Shown: positions 16,685 to 25,289, counted from the stretch's first letter. The stretch: 64,000 nucleotides of DNA from Roseimaritima sediminicola (GCF_009618275.1 NZ_WIAD01000003.1:124001-188000), one strand, 5' to 3'. The notes: generated by a model not told the origin, from the letters alone. A program made the numbers and translations.

Positions 16685-18949
16685 CTATGCGGTGGGGCTG
16701 ACCAGTTCTCGATGATCACTCAGGACGCGGCCGGCGATGACGCGGGGCCAGTGCAGGATGAAACACGCTCCCTGGCCGGGTGCCGACTCCACTTCGATCG
16801 ATCCGCCGTAGGTTTCGACCGTCTTTTTGATGATCGCCAGCCCAACGCCGCTGCCGGTTCCGCCCGAGTTTTTGGCAGCCAGGGTGTGAAAGATCTTGAA
16901 GATCCGGTCGTGAAACGCAGGGTCGATTCCCGGCCCATCATCGGCGACGTGAAAATGTACGAAGCACTCGTCGACCGTGGCCGAGACCGTCACCCGGCCG
17001 GTCGCCGCGTGGTGGTGCTTGATGGCGTTGGCGATCAGATTGCGCAAGCACGTTTCCAGGGGCGTACGGAGCGTCTCAAAGGTGGGCATGTCATCGGCGA
17101 TTTGGATCGTGAACTCGGCCGGACGGTCCAACAGCGACGCCAACTGCGCGGCCAGCTCGCCGGTGTCGACTTGATCCAATCGGTCGTTCACCTTGCCGGC
17201 TCGTGAATACGCCAGTAGGTCCCGCAGTAATCGGTCCATCAAGGCAATCCGGTCCTGCAGCTTCAGCAGATGCTCGCGACAGTTCGACGGCAAACGGTCG
17301 CCGGCATCCTCCAGCGTCCAATCGGCCAGGTGGGCGATGCCTCGCAGGGGCGAACGCAAGTCGTGGGAAGCGATATTGGCGAAATCATCCAGATCGCGAT
17401 TGCTGCGGCGAAGCTCCGCGACGGTTTGCCGTATCAACGCTTCCTTTTCTTTACGCTCCGAGATGTCGCGCAGAACGATTGCCATAAAGGCTTGCCCCTG
17501 CTCGATCCAGTGTGAAGTTGTCACCTCGACCGGAAATTCTTCGCCGCTCTTGCGTCGCCCACAGCGTTCGCGGCTGTCCGCTCGCTCGCTGGCGAACAAC
17601 GTCTCGGAATTCGCCTTCGAGCCGCCGTGACCGTCCAGATCGTCGCCGCCGAGCAGGAGCTGATAGGGTCGCTCCAACAGTTCCTCGGACGCATAGCCGA
17701 AGGATCGCTCGGCGGCCGGGTTGACGTAGATTAAATTGCCCTGGCCGTCGCTGAGGACGATGGGGTCGTGAGCGGAATCGCATACCGCCTTGAATTGTTG
17801 TTCCTGCCGCCGATATGCCTGGGTCATCGCGTTGGCCAGTGAGGTAGCGCGTCGGTTTTGCCGACCGATCGAACCGATCACTAAAAACAACAGAACGTCG
17901 ACGATCAGACCCACACAGGCCACCAAGAAACTGAGCGACGCCTCGGTTGGGCTGATGAAACCCGGTTGCGATTCAAAGTACAGGGTCCACGTACGACCCC
18001 GCAAATCCAACGCGAGCGTTCGAGCAAACTTGGGCGTTGGGTCCTTGGCGACGTTGTGCAGGCGGCGGTTGCTGTCGTACAGCAGGTGCTGGCTGGTCAG
18101 CACGTCGCCATCGTAGACTTCGAAGTCGATTCCCGCGGTCGGCGAGCCCAGGGTGCCCTCGAACAGATCGCGAGCTCGAAAGGGTGCGTACACGAATCCG
18201 GTTACCGCTTTCGCTTTCTCGGCCAGCGTGTCGCGGGGGGCCGCTCGGTCGAACAAAGGCAAGTAGACCAGGAAGCCTGGCTGCACGTCGGTTTCGGTTT
18301 CCTGCACCAGGGTTACCAACCCCGAGATGGCAGGTTGAGCGGTGGCAATCGCCTCCTGCATCGCTGCCCGGCGCACCGGTTCGGAATACATGTCGTACCC
18401 AAAGGCTCGTTGATTGCGCCAATCAAACGGCTCCAGATGATGCACAACGCCATAGACCGGCCGTTGACCGGGCGGTTTGATTTCAAAGTCCGGAAAGCCC
18501 TCTTCCCGGACTCGCCGGACGTAGTCCTGTTTGTCCGCGTCGCGGACGAACGCAGCAAAGCCGATCCCCTGTATCCCTGGGTAGTATTGCTGCAACCGGG
18601 AATTGTCGATGAAGGTGCGCCACTCTTCCCGCGACACGCTCCGGGAGGAGGCATAGAGTCCGACGCCGCTGCGCAATACCTGCTCGTATTCCAGCATCCG
18701 CCGCTCCACGGCGTCGCGGATCTCACCGGTATGAAACTCGAATCGATCGCGGGCGCGATCTTCCATGTACCGATACGACAGGTACCAAGCCACGGCCGTA
18801 ACGATCAAGGAGATGCCGAGGATACCCCAAGCCGTAACCGAGCTATGAAAGCGGCTCGTCGAGTAGACATCCCCTTCGGACGTGGCCAAGGAGGAAGGGT
18901 CTGAGAGCGGTGTCCCGACGTGCGGGGAAACGTTTTCGGAAGGGGACAC
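16685..18949 (-). CDS. CHASE-PAS sensor histidine kinase
   Basis: 754 residues. The first membrane helix is about 41-60 (GILGISLIVTAVAWYL). A periplasmic CHASE ligand-binding domain follows, about 70-320 (YPGIQGIGFAAFV, GYDMYSEPVRRAAM). The second helix is about 338-361 (LSFLVACVGLIVDVLLFLVI). A PAS domain lies about 385-500 (DPIVLSDGQGNLIYVNPAAE). The HisKA dimerisation and phosphoacceptor site is H529 in NIASHDLRSPLRGIAH. The HATPase domain has an N-box around N641 (NLIANAIKHH), G1 DDGPGID and G2 GTGSGVGLAI. It probably autophosphorylates in response to a small extracellular ligand. No transcription-factor partner is adjacent; the nearest receiver is the CsbD-linked response regulator 1.9 kb away. 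Confidence 0.95.
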   Translation of the reverse strand: MSPSENVSPHVGTPLSDPSSLATSEGDVYSTSRFHSSVTAWGILGISLIVTAVAWYLSYRYMEDRARDRFEFHTGEIRDAVERRMLEYEQVLRSGVGLYASSRSVSREEWRTFIDNSRLQQYYPGIQGIGFAAFVRDADKQDYVRRVREEGFPDFEIKPPGQRPVYGVVHHLEPFDWRNQRAFGYDMYSEPVRRAAMQEAIATAQPAISGLVTLVQETETDVQPGFLVYLPLFDRAAPRDTLAEKAKAVTGFVYAPFRARDLFEGTLGSPTAGIDFEVYDGDVLTSQHLLYDSNRRLHNVAKDPTPKFARTLALDLRGRTWTLYFESQPGFISPTEASLSFLVACVGLIVDVLLFLVIGSIGRQNRRATSLANAMTQAYRRQEQQFKAVCDSAHDPIVLSDGQGNLIYVNPAAERSFGYASEELLERPYQLLLGGDDLDGHGGSKANSETLFASERADSRERCGRRKSGEEFPVEVTTSHWIEQGQAFMAIVLRDISERKEKEALIRQTVAELRRSNRDLDDFANIASHDLRSPLRGIAHLADWTLEDAGDRLPSNCREHLLKLQDRIALMDRLLRDLLAYSRAGKVNDRLDQVDTGELAAQLASLLDRPAEFTIQIADDMPTFETLRTPLETCLRNLIANAIKHHHAATGRVTVSATVDECFVHFHVADDGPGIDPAFHDRIFKIFHTLAAKNSGGTGSGVGLAIIKKTVETYGGSIEVESAPGQGACFILHWPRVIAGRVLSDHRELVSPTA

Positions 18950-19069
18950 GGCGTTCGGCAGAGCAGACTAGGGATGCGGAAGCGTTCGGCGCGGAACGCC
19001 GAGCCTGCTCAATATGCCTTATCCGGTGGCAGCACGCAAAGCCGATTCCCTGGAGCCAAAGCGAATTCG

Positions 19070-19092
19070 TGGCATAGGCTTCCGGCCCGTGA
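19070..19092 (+). repeat. Divergent copy of the GTGGCATAGGCTTCC hairpin repeat
   Basis: This is a degenerate copy of the family seen intact at 49076-49098 and 49105-49127, and inverted at 24153-24175 and 24222-24244. It lies in the gene-free stretch between the sensor kinase start (18949) and the 72-residue gene. I see no gene in 18950-19326. Confidence 0.6.
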
Positions 19093-19229
19093 AAGGTCGA
19101 CGATGACCGGGAAGCTTACGCCACGGCGAACAACGGCAAGGAAATTGAACCGCGGCGAAACGCGAGCGCGGACGGCGGACAACTGGTCGGCTGGTCCACG
19201 ACGGGCAGGCAATTCTTCGCGATCGCGAC

Positions 19230-19333
19230 CGGCTAAGCACGTCGCAACATTTGATTCGGCTTTACCCTCCCGCTGCGCGGGAGGGTGTTGTCGCGGGGTT
19301 TCACCGAAAGATTCATGCCGACGTGCTTAGCCG
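19230..19333. repeat. 104-bp element with 15-bp terminal inverted repeats and an internal hairpin
   Basis: CGGCTAAGCACGTCG at 19230-19244 is perfectly inverted at 19319-19333. Inside, 19264-19286 is a 10-bp perfect stem with a 3-base loop (ACCCTCCCGC/GCGGGAGGGT). The right arm covers the stop codon of the 72-residue gene, so a transcript of that gene would end in a cruciform-like structure. It may act as a terminator, although no U-tract follows on the minus strand. Alternatively it is a MITE-like or REP-like insertion. Confidence 0.75.
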
Positions 19334-19545
19334 CGAAGTTTCCAACCCACGATCAGCCCCAAGCCGAAACACCACATGGCCGCCACATCGGGCTTCTCAT
19401 GCGCGTAATCGCGGAACATAGTCAACACGTCCTTGGCCGGTTCGGAGACGTAGTGCTGGGAGTACTGCTGGGACGATTCGTTGCTGCCGGAACTGGTTTC
19501 ACGATTTTCGGCACGATCGGTGCGGCTGGACGATTGCGTAGACAT
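19327..19545 (-). CDS. Small hypothetical protein with C-terminal membrane segment
   Basis: 72 residues. The N-terminal half is Ser/Gln/Glu-rich and polar. The C-terminal half (VLTMFRDYAHEKPDVAAMWC, then FGLGLIVGWKLRG) has one hydrophobic glycine-containing segment, resembling small planctomycete proteins and the tail of the neighbouring CsbD/DUF883-like protein. It lies 54 bp after that gene on the same strand, so it probably shares its transcript and its stress role. The function is unknown. The stop codon is embedded in the terminal inverted repeat at 19319-19333. Confidence 0.7.
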   Translation of the reverse strand: MSTQSSSRTDRAENRETSSGSNESSQQYSQHYVSEPAKDVLTMFRDYAHEKPDVAAMWCFGLGLIVGWKLRG

Positions 19546-19599
19546 GGATGGACAAACCTCGCTTGGAAAATGGGGAAGAAAACAAAACGCAATGGGGCT

Positions 19600-20046
19600 T
19601 TAGCGGCTGAGCCGCTGGTACCAAGACGGTTCGGGGCGTCGCGGTGCTCCCAACGATAATCCCATCAGAATGCCGACAACCAGCCCCAACCCCAGAGCCG
19701 CCGTGGTCGATTCCAGCGGATGCTGGCTGATCGTCCGCACGGTCGAATCGTAACCGCGACGAGCCTGTTGGGCGGCTTGAGCGTAGCCTTGACGCAGCGA
19801 CTCGCCGGCGTCGCCCGCGATCTGCGCCGCTTGGTCGGTGATCGTAGCGTCGCCGGCACAGCACTCATCAAAGAAAGCTTCGATCTGTTCGCGGGACTGC
19901 CCCGTTTTACGCTGGATCAAGCCGGCCAACTGGTTCAGGTCGCCCTCGGCCCGGCGGAGATCATCGTCGGTGATCGCGCCGTACTTCTTCTTGACCTCAC
20001 CGGAGATCGAATTCCACTTTCCACTGAATTCTTGTTTGGTAACCAT
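19600..20046 (-). CDS. CsbD-like stress protein with DUF883-like membrane tail
   Basis: 148 residues from ATG 20044-20046. The N-terminal CsbD domain (KWNSISGEVKKKYGAITDDD, GLIQRKTGQSREQIEAFFDE) is typical of general-stress proteins. The C-terminus (HPLESTTAALGLGLVVGILM) is a glycine-rich single membrane helix like that of ElaB/YqjD/DUF883 ribosome- or membrane-associated proteins. A separate gene is likely because the 45 codons upstream look untranslated in character. However, the frame is open without a stop all the way back into the response regulator gene, so a natural fusion cannot be excluded. Confidence 0.85.
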   Translation of the reverse strand: MVTKQEFSGKWNSISGEVKKKYGAITDDDLRRAEGDLNQLAGLIQRKTGQSREQIEAFFDECCAGDATITDQAAQIAGDAGESLRQGYAQAAQQARRGYDSTVRTISQHPLESTTAALGLGLVVGILMGLSLGAPRRPEPSWYQRLSR

Positions 20047-20832
20047 GTTCGTCCCAGTAAAGGATGGTGAAAGCAAAAGCCCAACGGCCTCCGAGCTGAA
20101 CGGACGCTCGAAAGACATCGCGGGCGATGGGAAACATTGTTGAATGCAAATTTGATGCCGAGATCTTTGAAACCGCTCGCACCCAGCGGAGCAGGGGCTC
20201 GGCCAGCGGAGCAGGGGCTCGGCCAGCGGAGCAGGGGCTCGGCCAGCGGAGCAGGGGCTCGGCCAGCGGAGCAGGGGGCCCTCGTGCCGGACCTGTTGAA
20301 CCAGACGCCGCAGCGTCGGAGAGACCCGCGTCGCAGCCCGCGCGCCGGCCGGTCGCGGAGGCGCCGCAGCCGGCGGATCAGGGGCCGTTCTGCCAGCGGC
20401 CGGTCGCTGGGCGATCGAGGCCACGGCGCGATCAAAGGCGGCACGATCCAGGGGCTTGGGCAAGAAAAAGGTCCCGCCAAAGTGGGCGACGATGGCGTAG
20501 ATCTCGGCGTCCCGCAGGCTGCTCATCACAATCACCGGCAACTTTCGCAGCGCCGGAGAGGCGTGGTTTCGCAGCGAATGCAGCAGCGTCAGGCCACTGT
20601 ACACCGGCATATCGATATCGGTGACCACCAGAGCCGCACGGTATTCGGTGAGCAGTTGCCAAGCTTGCTTTCCATCGCCTGCGGTTCGGCAAGTGTATCC
20701 CAGACGCTGGATCCAGTTGGCCACCAGAGTCCGATTCGCTTTGACGTCGTCGGCGACCACGGCGATCGGCCGGAGCGATGCCGCCTGAGGATCTGCTTTG
20801 GCCGGGGGACCGGCTTCCGCGGGAGGATTCAT
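19600..20832 (-). CDS. Receiver-domain response regulator, reading frame continuous with CsbD gene
   Basis: From ATG 20830-20832 the protein has a receiver domain (residues about 20-145): acidic VVADDV, phosphoacceptor in VVTDIDMP, and the conserved lysine in FLPKPLDRA. A Pro/Ala-rich linker follows. No DNA-binding output domain is seen. The frame then runs through the 20-bp repeat array (20185-20280) and about 45 codons of non-coding-looking sequence straight into the CsbD protein, with the first stop at 19600 (410 residues in total). Either the regulator lost its own stop through repeat insertion or expansion, or the product is a receiver/CsbD fusion. If separate, the regulator should end near 20280. 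The receiver assignment is firm and the 3' end is not. Confidence 0.7.
   Translation of the reverse strand: MNPPAEAGPPAKADPQAASLRPIAVVADDVKANRTLVANWIQRLGYTCRTAGDGKQAWQLLTEYRAALVVTDIDMPVYSGLTLLHSLRNHASPALRKLPVIVMSSLRDAEIYAIVAHFGGTFFLPKPLDRAAFDRAVASIAQRPAAGRTAPDPPAAAPPRPAGARAATRVSPTLRRLVQQVRHEGPLLRWPSPCSAGRAPAPLAEPLLRWPSPCSAGCERFQRSRHQICIQQCFPSPAMSFERPFSSEAVGLLLSPSFTGTNMVTKQEFSGKWNSISGEVKKKYGAITDDDLRRAEGDLNQLAGLIQRKTGQSREQIEAFFDECCAGDATITDQAAQIAGDAGESLRQGYAQAAQQARRGYDSTVRTISQHPLESTTAALGLGLVVGILMGLSLGAPRRPEPSWYQRLSR
20185..20280. repeat. 20-bp tandem repeat array, four full copies plus a variant end
   Basis: The unit AGCGGAGCAGGGGCTCGGCC starts at 20185, 20205, 20225 and 20245. A fifth, truncated copy ends in GGGGGCCCTC instead of GGGGCTCGG. 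The left flank is GCTCGCACCC. It lies inside the reading frame of the response regulator. Because 20 is not a multiple of three, each copy shifts the phase, yet the minus-strand frame stays open. The array at 49283-49367 has the same architecture. Confidence 0.9.
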
Positions 20833-21065
20833 GTTCAGACCTTTGTAACCAAACGGGGAGGCCCGCGTACGCAGGGCTGCGCGAGCGTTTACGTATGCAA
20901 AGCCCGGGCCAAGGCGCGCAAACACGTTCGTCCACAAAACGGTGGACGGGCGTTTTCTGTTCGTAGGGGAACCTGCGGCGCTCAACCGCAGACTGCTCGA
21001 CCCAGTAGAATACGGAACCACGAACGCGAATCATTTTGCCGCCCGAAGGAAGAGAGGCCACGGTG

Positions 21066-21962
21066 ATGGACAAACAACCAACTTTGGATGTCGCTGGTCG
21101 GTCGGACATCGGTCGCCGCCGAGCCGAAAACCAGGACCACTTCCTGATCGCCGACCTCCATCGCCAATTAGAAGTCGTCCAGACGGACATCCCCCTGGAG
21201 AAATGCAACGAGCTGTACGGAAACTGTCTGGGCCGCTTGATGGTCATCGCCGACGGCATGGGTGGACATGCCGATGGAGCGTTGGCCAGCGGTACCGCGG
21301 TGCGGGCTTGCGCACGCTACGTCCTGGACATGACCAACTGGTTCTTAAAACTATCTTCCTCTAACGAAGACGACTTCAAACGCGAATTAGAAGATTCGCT
21401 GGCGGTGGTCCAGCAGTCGCTGTACGACAGAGCGGTGCCTCACGACCGTCAAATGGGCACCACCGTCACGATGGCTTATGTGGTTTGGCCGCGGCTGTAC
21501 GTGGTGCATGCCGGGGACAGCCGCTGTTATCTGTTTCGCGACAATCAACTGGTTCAGTTGACGACCGATCACACGTTGGCTCAAAAGCTGTTGGAGGACC
21601 GTGCGATTACGCCGGAAGAAGCGGCGACGTCGCGGTGGCGACACGTGCTTTGGAATTGCGTGGGCGGCAGCCGGGAACAGGTCGAGACGGAGGTCAGCAA
21701 GATCGTGCTCGCCCCCCGCGACAAATTGCTGCTGTGCAGCGACGGTCTGTCCGGCATGCTGGACGACAAACAACTCAGCGAAGCGCTTCGCGAAGAAGCC
21801 TCCAGCGGCAAAACCGTCGACCGCCTGATCGAAGCGGCGAATCAAGCCGGCGGCACTGACAACATATCGGTCATCGTCGCCGCCTACGGAGAGGAGGGAG
21901 CGGAGGACGCCGAGGATGTTCGGGCGGTGGACGCCTCGCTGGCTGACACCCGGCCTGAGTGA
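21066..21962 (+). CDS. PP2C-family serine/threonine protein phosphatase
   Basis: 298 residues. ATG 21066 is preferred over an in-frame start 30 bases earlier because a GGAAGAGAGG stretch lies about 9 bases upstream. The PP2C motifs are complete: RRRAENQDHF, VIADGMGGHADG, GTTVTMAYV, VHAGDSRCYLF, LLLCSDGLSGML and GTDNISVIVA. The aspartates would bind the two catalytic metal ions. The protein is cytoplasmic and probably reverses Ser/Thr kinase signalling, or acts as an SpoIIE/Stp1-type regulator. It diverges from the response regulator gene and precedes the branching enzyme gene on the same strand (164 bp gap). No cognate kinase is in the window. Confidence 0.95.
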   Translation: MDKQPTLDVAGRSDIGRRRAENQDHFLIADLHRQLEVVQTDIPLEKCNELYGNCLGRLMVIADGMGGHADGALASGTAVRACARYVLDMTNWFLKLSSSNEDDFKRELEDSLAVVQQSLYDRAVPHDRQMGTTVTMAYVVWPRLYVVHAGDSRCYLFRDNQLVQLTTDHTLAQKLLEDRAITPEEAATSRWRHVLWNCVGGSREQVETEVSKIVLAPRDKLLLCSDGLSGMLDDKQLSEALREEASSGKTVDRLIEAANQAGGTDNISVIVAAYGEEGAEDAEDVRAVDASLADTRPE

Positions 21963-22126
21963 CGCGACAACGCCGAGCCCGCTGCGGCCGCCTTCGTGAT
22001 ACCGACCCAGCCCTTGCTATTTTGCTACCGATTCGGCTCAGCGTTTGCTACGTCTCTACGGAGCGGCTTGGCTACAGAGTCGCTTGGCTGCGGAGCGGTC
22101 GGCTGAGGAAAACCGCCGGGTGTTCG

Positions 22127-24022
22127 ATGCGGAAACCGGTTCTCGTTCAAAACATTTCACAAGAAAGACAGGCCGTGGGTACGACCCTAGAAAACCAGCG
22201 ATCCGAAGAACCCAGGGACCGCAATCGCAGCGATGAACAAAGTCGCGGCGCAGCAAAGCATTCGGGAATGGGACCTATGCCGCACGACAGCGGGGTCGCC
22301 TTTCGCGTCTGGGCCCCTAATGCAGACAGGGTCAGCGTGGTCGGGGACTTCAATGACTGGGATGCCGGCAACGGAGCGATGGAGGCGGAACCGGGCGGTT
22401 GCTGGTACCGCGATTGTGCCGAGGCGGTGATCGGCGACCAGTACAAGTACGAAATCGTAAACGGCGATCAGGTGCTGCGACGGGTGGATCCGCGGGTGCG
22501 CGAAGTGGTCAACAGCGTGGGCAACGGGATCGTACACGATCCCGATTTCGACTGGCAGGACGATGACTTCGAAATCGCCAACTGGAACGAACTGGTCATC
22601 TATGAAACGCACGTGGGTACGTTTCGCCGCAGCGACGACGATTCCCCGGGCGATTTCGAAGACTTGATCGCCGGCCTGGACCACCTGAAAAAGCTGGGGG
22701 TCAACGCACTGCAGATCATGCCAATCGCTGAATTCGCCGGGGATCTTTCCTGGGGCTATAACCCGGCACATATCTACGCAATCGAGAGCGCCTACGGCGG
22801 ACCGCGGCAGTTCAAACGTCTGGTTCGTGAAGCCCACCGGCGCGGATTCGCCGTCATTCTGGACGTGGTCTACAACCACTTTGGCCCTTCGGATCTGGAT
22901 CTCTGGCAATTCGACGGTTGGCACGAAAACGACAAAGGCGGGATCTATTTCTACAACGACCAGCGTTCGACCACGCCGTGGGGCGACACCCGGCCCGATT
23001 ACGGACGCGGCGAAGTGCGTGCGTTCATCCGCGACAACGCCATGATGTGGTTCGACGATTACCACGTGGACGGCCTCCGCTACGACATGACGCTGTACAT
23101 CCGCAGCGTGGACGGTGCGCAAGACATCCCCGATGGCTGGGGACTGACGCAGTGGGTCAACCGCGAAATCTACGAGAAGTACCCCAAAGCCATTACGATC
23201 GCCGAAGACCTGCAGAACAACGACTACCTGACCAAACCTCAGGAGGACGGCGGCGCAGGTTTCTCCACTCAGTGGGATGCCGGGTTTGTGCATCCGGTGC
23301 GCGACGTTCTGATTGCGCCCGATGACGGAGCTCGCGACTTGCACAAAATTATCGGAGCGCTGGAGCACCAGTACAACGGCCGCCCCTTCCAACGTGTCGT
23401 CTACACCGAGTCCCATGACGAGGTCGCCAACGGCAAGTCACGAGTTCCCAGCGAAATCGACGAAGCCGATCCGGATGGCCGGTTTGCCAAAAAGCGATCG
23501 GTGCTGGGCGCCGCCCTGACGTTGACCGCCCCCGGCATTCCGATGCTGTTCCAGGGCCAGGAACTGCTGCAAGACGGATGGTTCCAGGACACCGAAGAAT
23601 TGGACTGGGAGAACCGTGAAAAGTATCCGGGCATCCTGCGGCTGTATCGCGATTTGATCGCCCTGCGACGGAATCGAGAAGGCCAAACGCGGGGCTTGAC
23701 CGGCGAACGGCTGCAGATCCTACACGCTAATCATCACGACAAAGTGCTGGCATTCCGTCGCTGGGACCAGGGCGGAAGCGACGACGATACGGTCGTGCTG
23801 ATGAACTTCAGCCACACCGCGTTCGAAGCGTATCGGTTCGGTCTCCCGGCCGATGGCAAGTGGACGCTGCGGTTCAACAGCGATGCGGAAACGTACAGCG
23901 ACCATTTCGATGGGCATCCCGTCGGTGATATCGCGGCCGAAGAGCATCGCTACGACGGCCTCGAGTTCTCCGGCGTGAGCAACCTGGGTGCCTACGCCGC
24001 GCTGATCTTTTCCAAGGCGTGA
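22127..24022 (+). CDS. glgB: 1,4-alpha-glucan branching enzyme-like GH13 protein
   Basis: About 631 residues from ATG 22127. ATG 22268 is an alternative that removes a polar leader. An N-terminal CBM48 domain (FRVWAPNADRVSVVGDFNDW) precedes the GH13 barrel: VILDVVYNHFG (region I), VDGLRYDMTLYI with the nucleophile aspartate (region II), ITIAEDLQNND with the acid/base glutamate (region III) and VYTESHDEVANG (region IV). SHDEV in region IV favours a glycogen branching enzyme over trehalose-forming relatives. The C-terminal beta domain is present (VLMNFSHTAFEAYRFGLP). The role is alpha-1,6 branch formation in storage glucan. It follows the PP2C gene on the same strand and is convergent with the BrkB gene. 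Confidence 0.88.
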   Translation: MRKPVLVQNISQERQAVGTTLENQRSEEPRDRNRSDEQSRGAAKHSGMGPMPHDSGVAFRVWAPNADRVSVVGDFNDWDAGNGAMEAEPGGCWYRDCAEAVIGDQYKYEIVNGDQVLRRVDPRVREVVNSVGNGIVHDPDFDWQDDDFEIANWNELVIYETHVGTFRRSDDDSPGDFEDLIAGLDHLKKLGVNALQIMPIAEFAGDLSWGYNPAHIYAIESAYGGPRQFKRLVREAHRRGFAVILDVVYNHFGPSDLDLWQFDGWHENDKGGIYFYNDQRSTTPWGDTRPDYGRGEVRAFIRDNAMMWFDDYHVDGLRYDMTLYIRSVDGAQDIPDGWGLTQWVNREIYEKYPKAITIAEDLQNNDYLTKPQEDGGAGFSTQWDAGFVHPVRDVLIAPDDGARDLHKIIGALEHQYNGRPFQRVVYTESHDEVANGKSRVPSEIDEADPDGRFAKKRSVLGAALTLTAPGIPMLFQGQELLQDGWFQDTEELDWENREKYPGILRLYRDLIALRRNREGQTRGLTGERLQILHANHHDKVLAFRRWDQGGSDDDTVVLMNFSHTAFEAYRFGLPADGKWTLRFNSDAETYSDHFDGHPVGDIAAEEHRYDGLEFSGVSNLGAYAALIFSKA

Positions 24023-24083
24023 GCGTCGGCCCGAACCGGGGCGATCGCCCAAACGGCTCAGGGGCGCGTGGCGGGAGTGCATT

Positions 24084-24244
24084 CACAGGCGGCAAGCCTA
24101 TGCCACTGCGGTACCTCGGCTACTTTCGGCGGAGCGAAAGGCGACACTCGTTCACAGGCTGGAAGCCTATGCCACGGCGGTACCCTAGCTACTTTCGGCG
24201 GAGCGAAAGGCGACACTCGTTCACAGGCTGGAAGCCTATGCCAC
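24084..24244. repeat. Composite tandem repeat (69-bp period) made of two hairpin families
   Basis: Family B (CACAGGCTGGAAGCCTATGC, AGGCT-gga-AGCCT hairpin) is at 24084-24106 (variant), 24153-24175 and 24222-24244. Family A (TTTCGGCGGAGCGAAA hairpin) is at 24121-24141 and 24190-24210, giving B-A-B-A-B order. It sits between convergent glgB and BrkB genes. The preceding bases 24039-24062 (GGCGATCGCCCAAACGGCTC) match the right arm of the long hairpin at 56857-56920. Confidence 0.9.
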
Positions 24245-24246
24245 AG

Positions 24247-25155
24247 TTAGGGGCGTTTGATTTCTTTGACGACGCGGACGGCGTTGGGTTCGGGCTTGAT
24301 TCCCTGGCCGTATCGAACCGCGTACACCTGCGTCGCTTCGGCGCCGAGCAATACGATCATCGCGGTGTAGTAAACCCAGACCAACAGCACCGCCAGCGAA
24401 GCCGCGGCCGCCCCCAGCTGGGCTCCGGGTTCGCTGTAACTGAAGTACACCTGCATCAGGGAACGGCCCACCAAGAACAACACCGTGGTGATCGCGGCGC
24501 CGACCACGACGTCACGCCAACGCACCTCCGCGTCCGGCATGAACTTAAAGATCGCCGCGAACACGACGAAGACCACCAGGGCCTGAACCGTAAAATGAGT
24601 GACCGCGGCAGTGGTTTCAGACATTCCGATCAAACCGCCCAGCCGATCGCCCAGGCTGGTCAGCACCGAGGAGATCACCAGCGAGACCAGCAACAAAAAT
24701 CCCAGTCCCAGGATCATCGCAAAGGACAGGATGCGTTTCATAAGAAAACTCTTCCAAGCGGTATTCTCCGGGTCCGGCTGGACCTCCCAGACCTGATTCA
24801 ACGAAGCCTGTAAGGCGGCCACAACGCCCGTCGCACCGACTACGATCCCGACAAAGCTGAGCAAGGTTTTCCACCATTTGCCCTGAGTCTGCTGATGGTT
24901 TTCGATAATCGTCGAGATCTGATCGGTGGCGGCCTCATTGCCCAACATCTGAGCGGCTTGACTGGTCAGGATCCCTTGGGCCTTTTGTTCGGCCTGTTCG
25001 CTCTCGTACATCACCGACAGCGCGAACGTCAGCACGGTCATCAACAGATACAACAACGGCGGCAGGGCGAAAGCCGTGTAATACGCCAGCGATGCGGCCA
25101 GCGTCGTGCAGTTGTTCTTGGAAAACTCGCTGAACGTTTGCTTCAGAAAATTCAT
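24247..25155 (-). CDS. YihY/BrkB family inner-membrane protein
   Basis: 302 residues from ATG 25153-25155 (MNFLKQTFSEFSKNNCTTLA). A longer in-frame start would add residues encoded by the 13-bp repeat array and is rejected. Six membrane helices are visible: YYTAFALPPLLYLLMTVLTF, LSFVGIVVGATGVVAALQ, LSFAMILGLGFLLLVSLVI, VTHFTVQALVVFVVFAAIF, VVVGAAITTVLFLVG and AAASLAVLLVWVYYTAMIVL. GAAASLAVLLVWVYYTAMI-LLGAE is the family hallmark. The family was once called RNase BN in error, and its true role is unclear (possibly transport or envelope). The gene ends immediately beside the composite repeat. Confidence 0.93.
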   Translation of the reverse strand: MNFLKQTFSEFSKNNCTTLAASLAYYTAFALPPLLYLLMTVLTFALSVMYESEQAEQKAQGILTSQAAQMLGNEAATDQISTIIENHQQTQGKWWKTLLSFVGIVVGATGVVAALQASLNQVWEVQPDPENTAWKSFLMKRILSFAMILGLGFLLLVSLVISSVLTSLGDRLGGLIGMSETTAAVTHFTVQALVVFVVFAAIFKFMPDAEVRWRDVVVGAAITTVLFLVGRSLMQVYFSYSEPGAQLGAAAASLAVLLVWVYYTAMIVLLGAEATQVYAVRYGQGIKPEPNAVRVVKEIKRP

Positions 25156-25211
25156 GGTCCTGTCGGATGCAAGATGGAGCCTACCCGCGGTGGTGCCGGA
25201 GACCTTCACTC

Positions 25212-25289
25212 GAATGGCAAATGCGAATGCCAAATGCGAATGCCAAATGCGAATGCCAAATGCGAATTCCAAATGCTAGTGGCAAATGG
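25212..25289. repeat. 13-bp tandem repeat array, about six copies
   Basis: The unit GAATGCCAAATGC starts at 25212, 25225, 25238, 25251 and 25264, with a degenerate sixth at 25277. The outer copies carry single substitutions (GAATGGC, GAATTCC). It lies in the 312-bp divergent gap between the BrkB gene and the manganese catalase gene, so it could affect either promoter. The rest of the gap shows nothing I can name. Confidence 0.92.

Noticed and set aside
18920-19330. 136-codon plus-strand frame upstream of the 72-residue gene
   Set aside because: Arg/Ser-rich composition, no motif, and it runs through the inverted-repeat element.
25156-25272. N-terminal extension of the BrkB protein
   Set aside because: The added residues are encoded by the 13-bp repeat array and repeat the same heptad-like string; the family starts at MNFLKQ.
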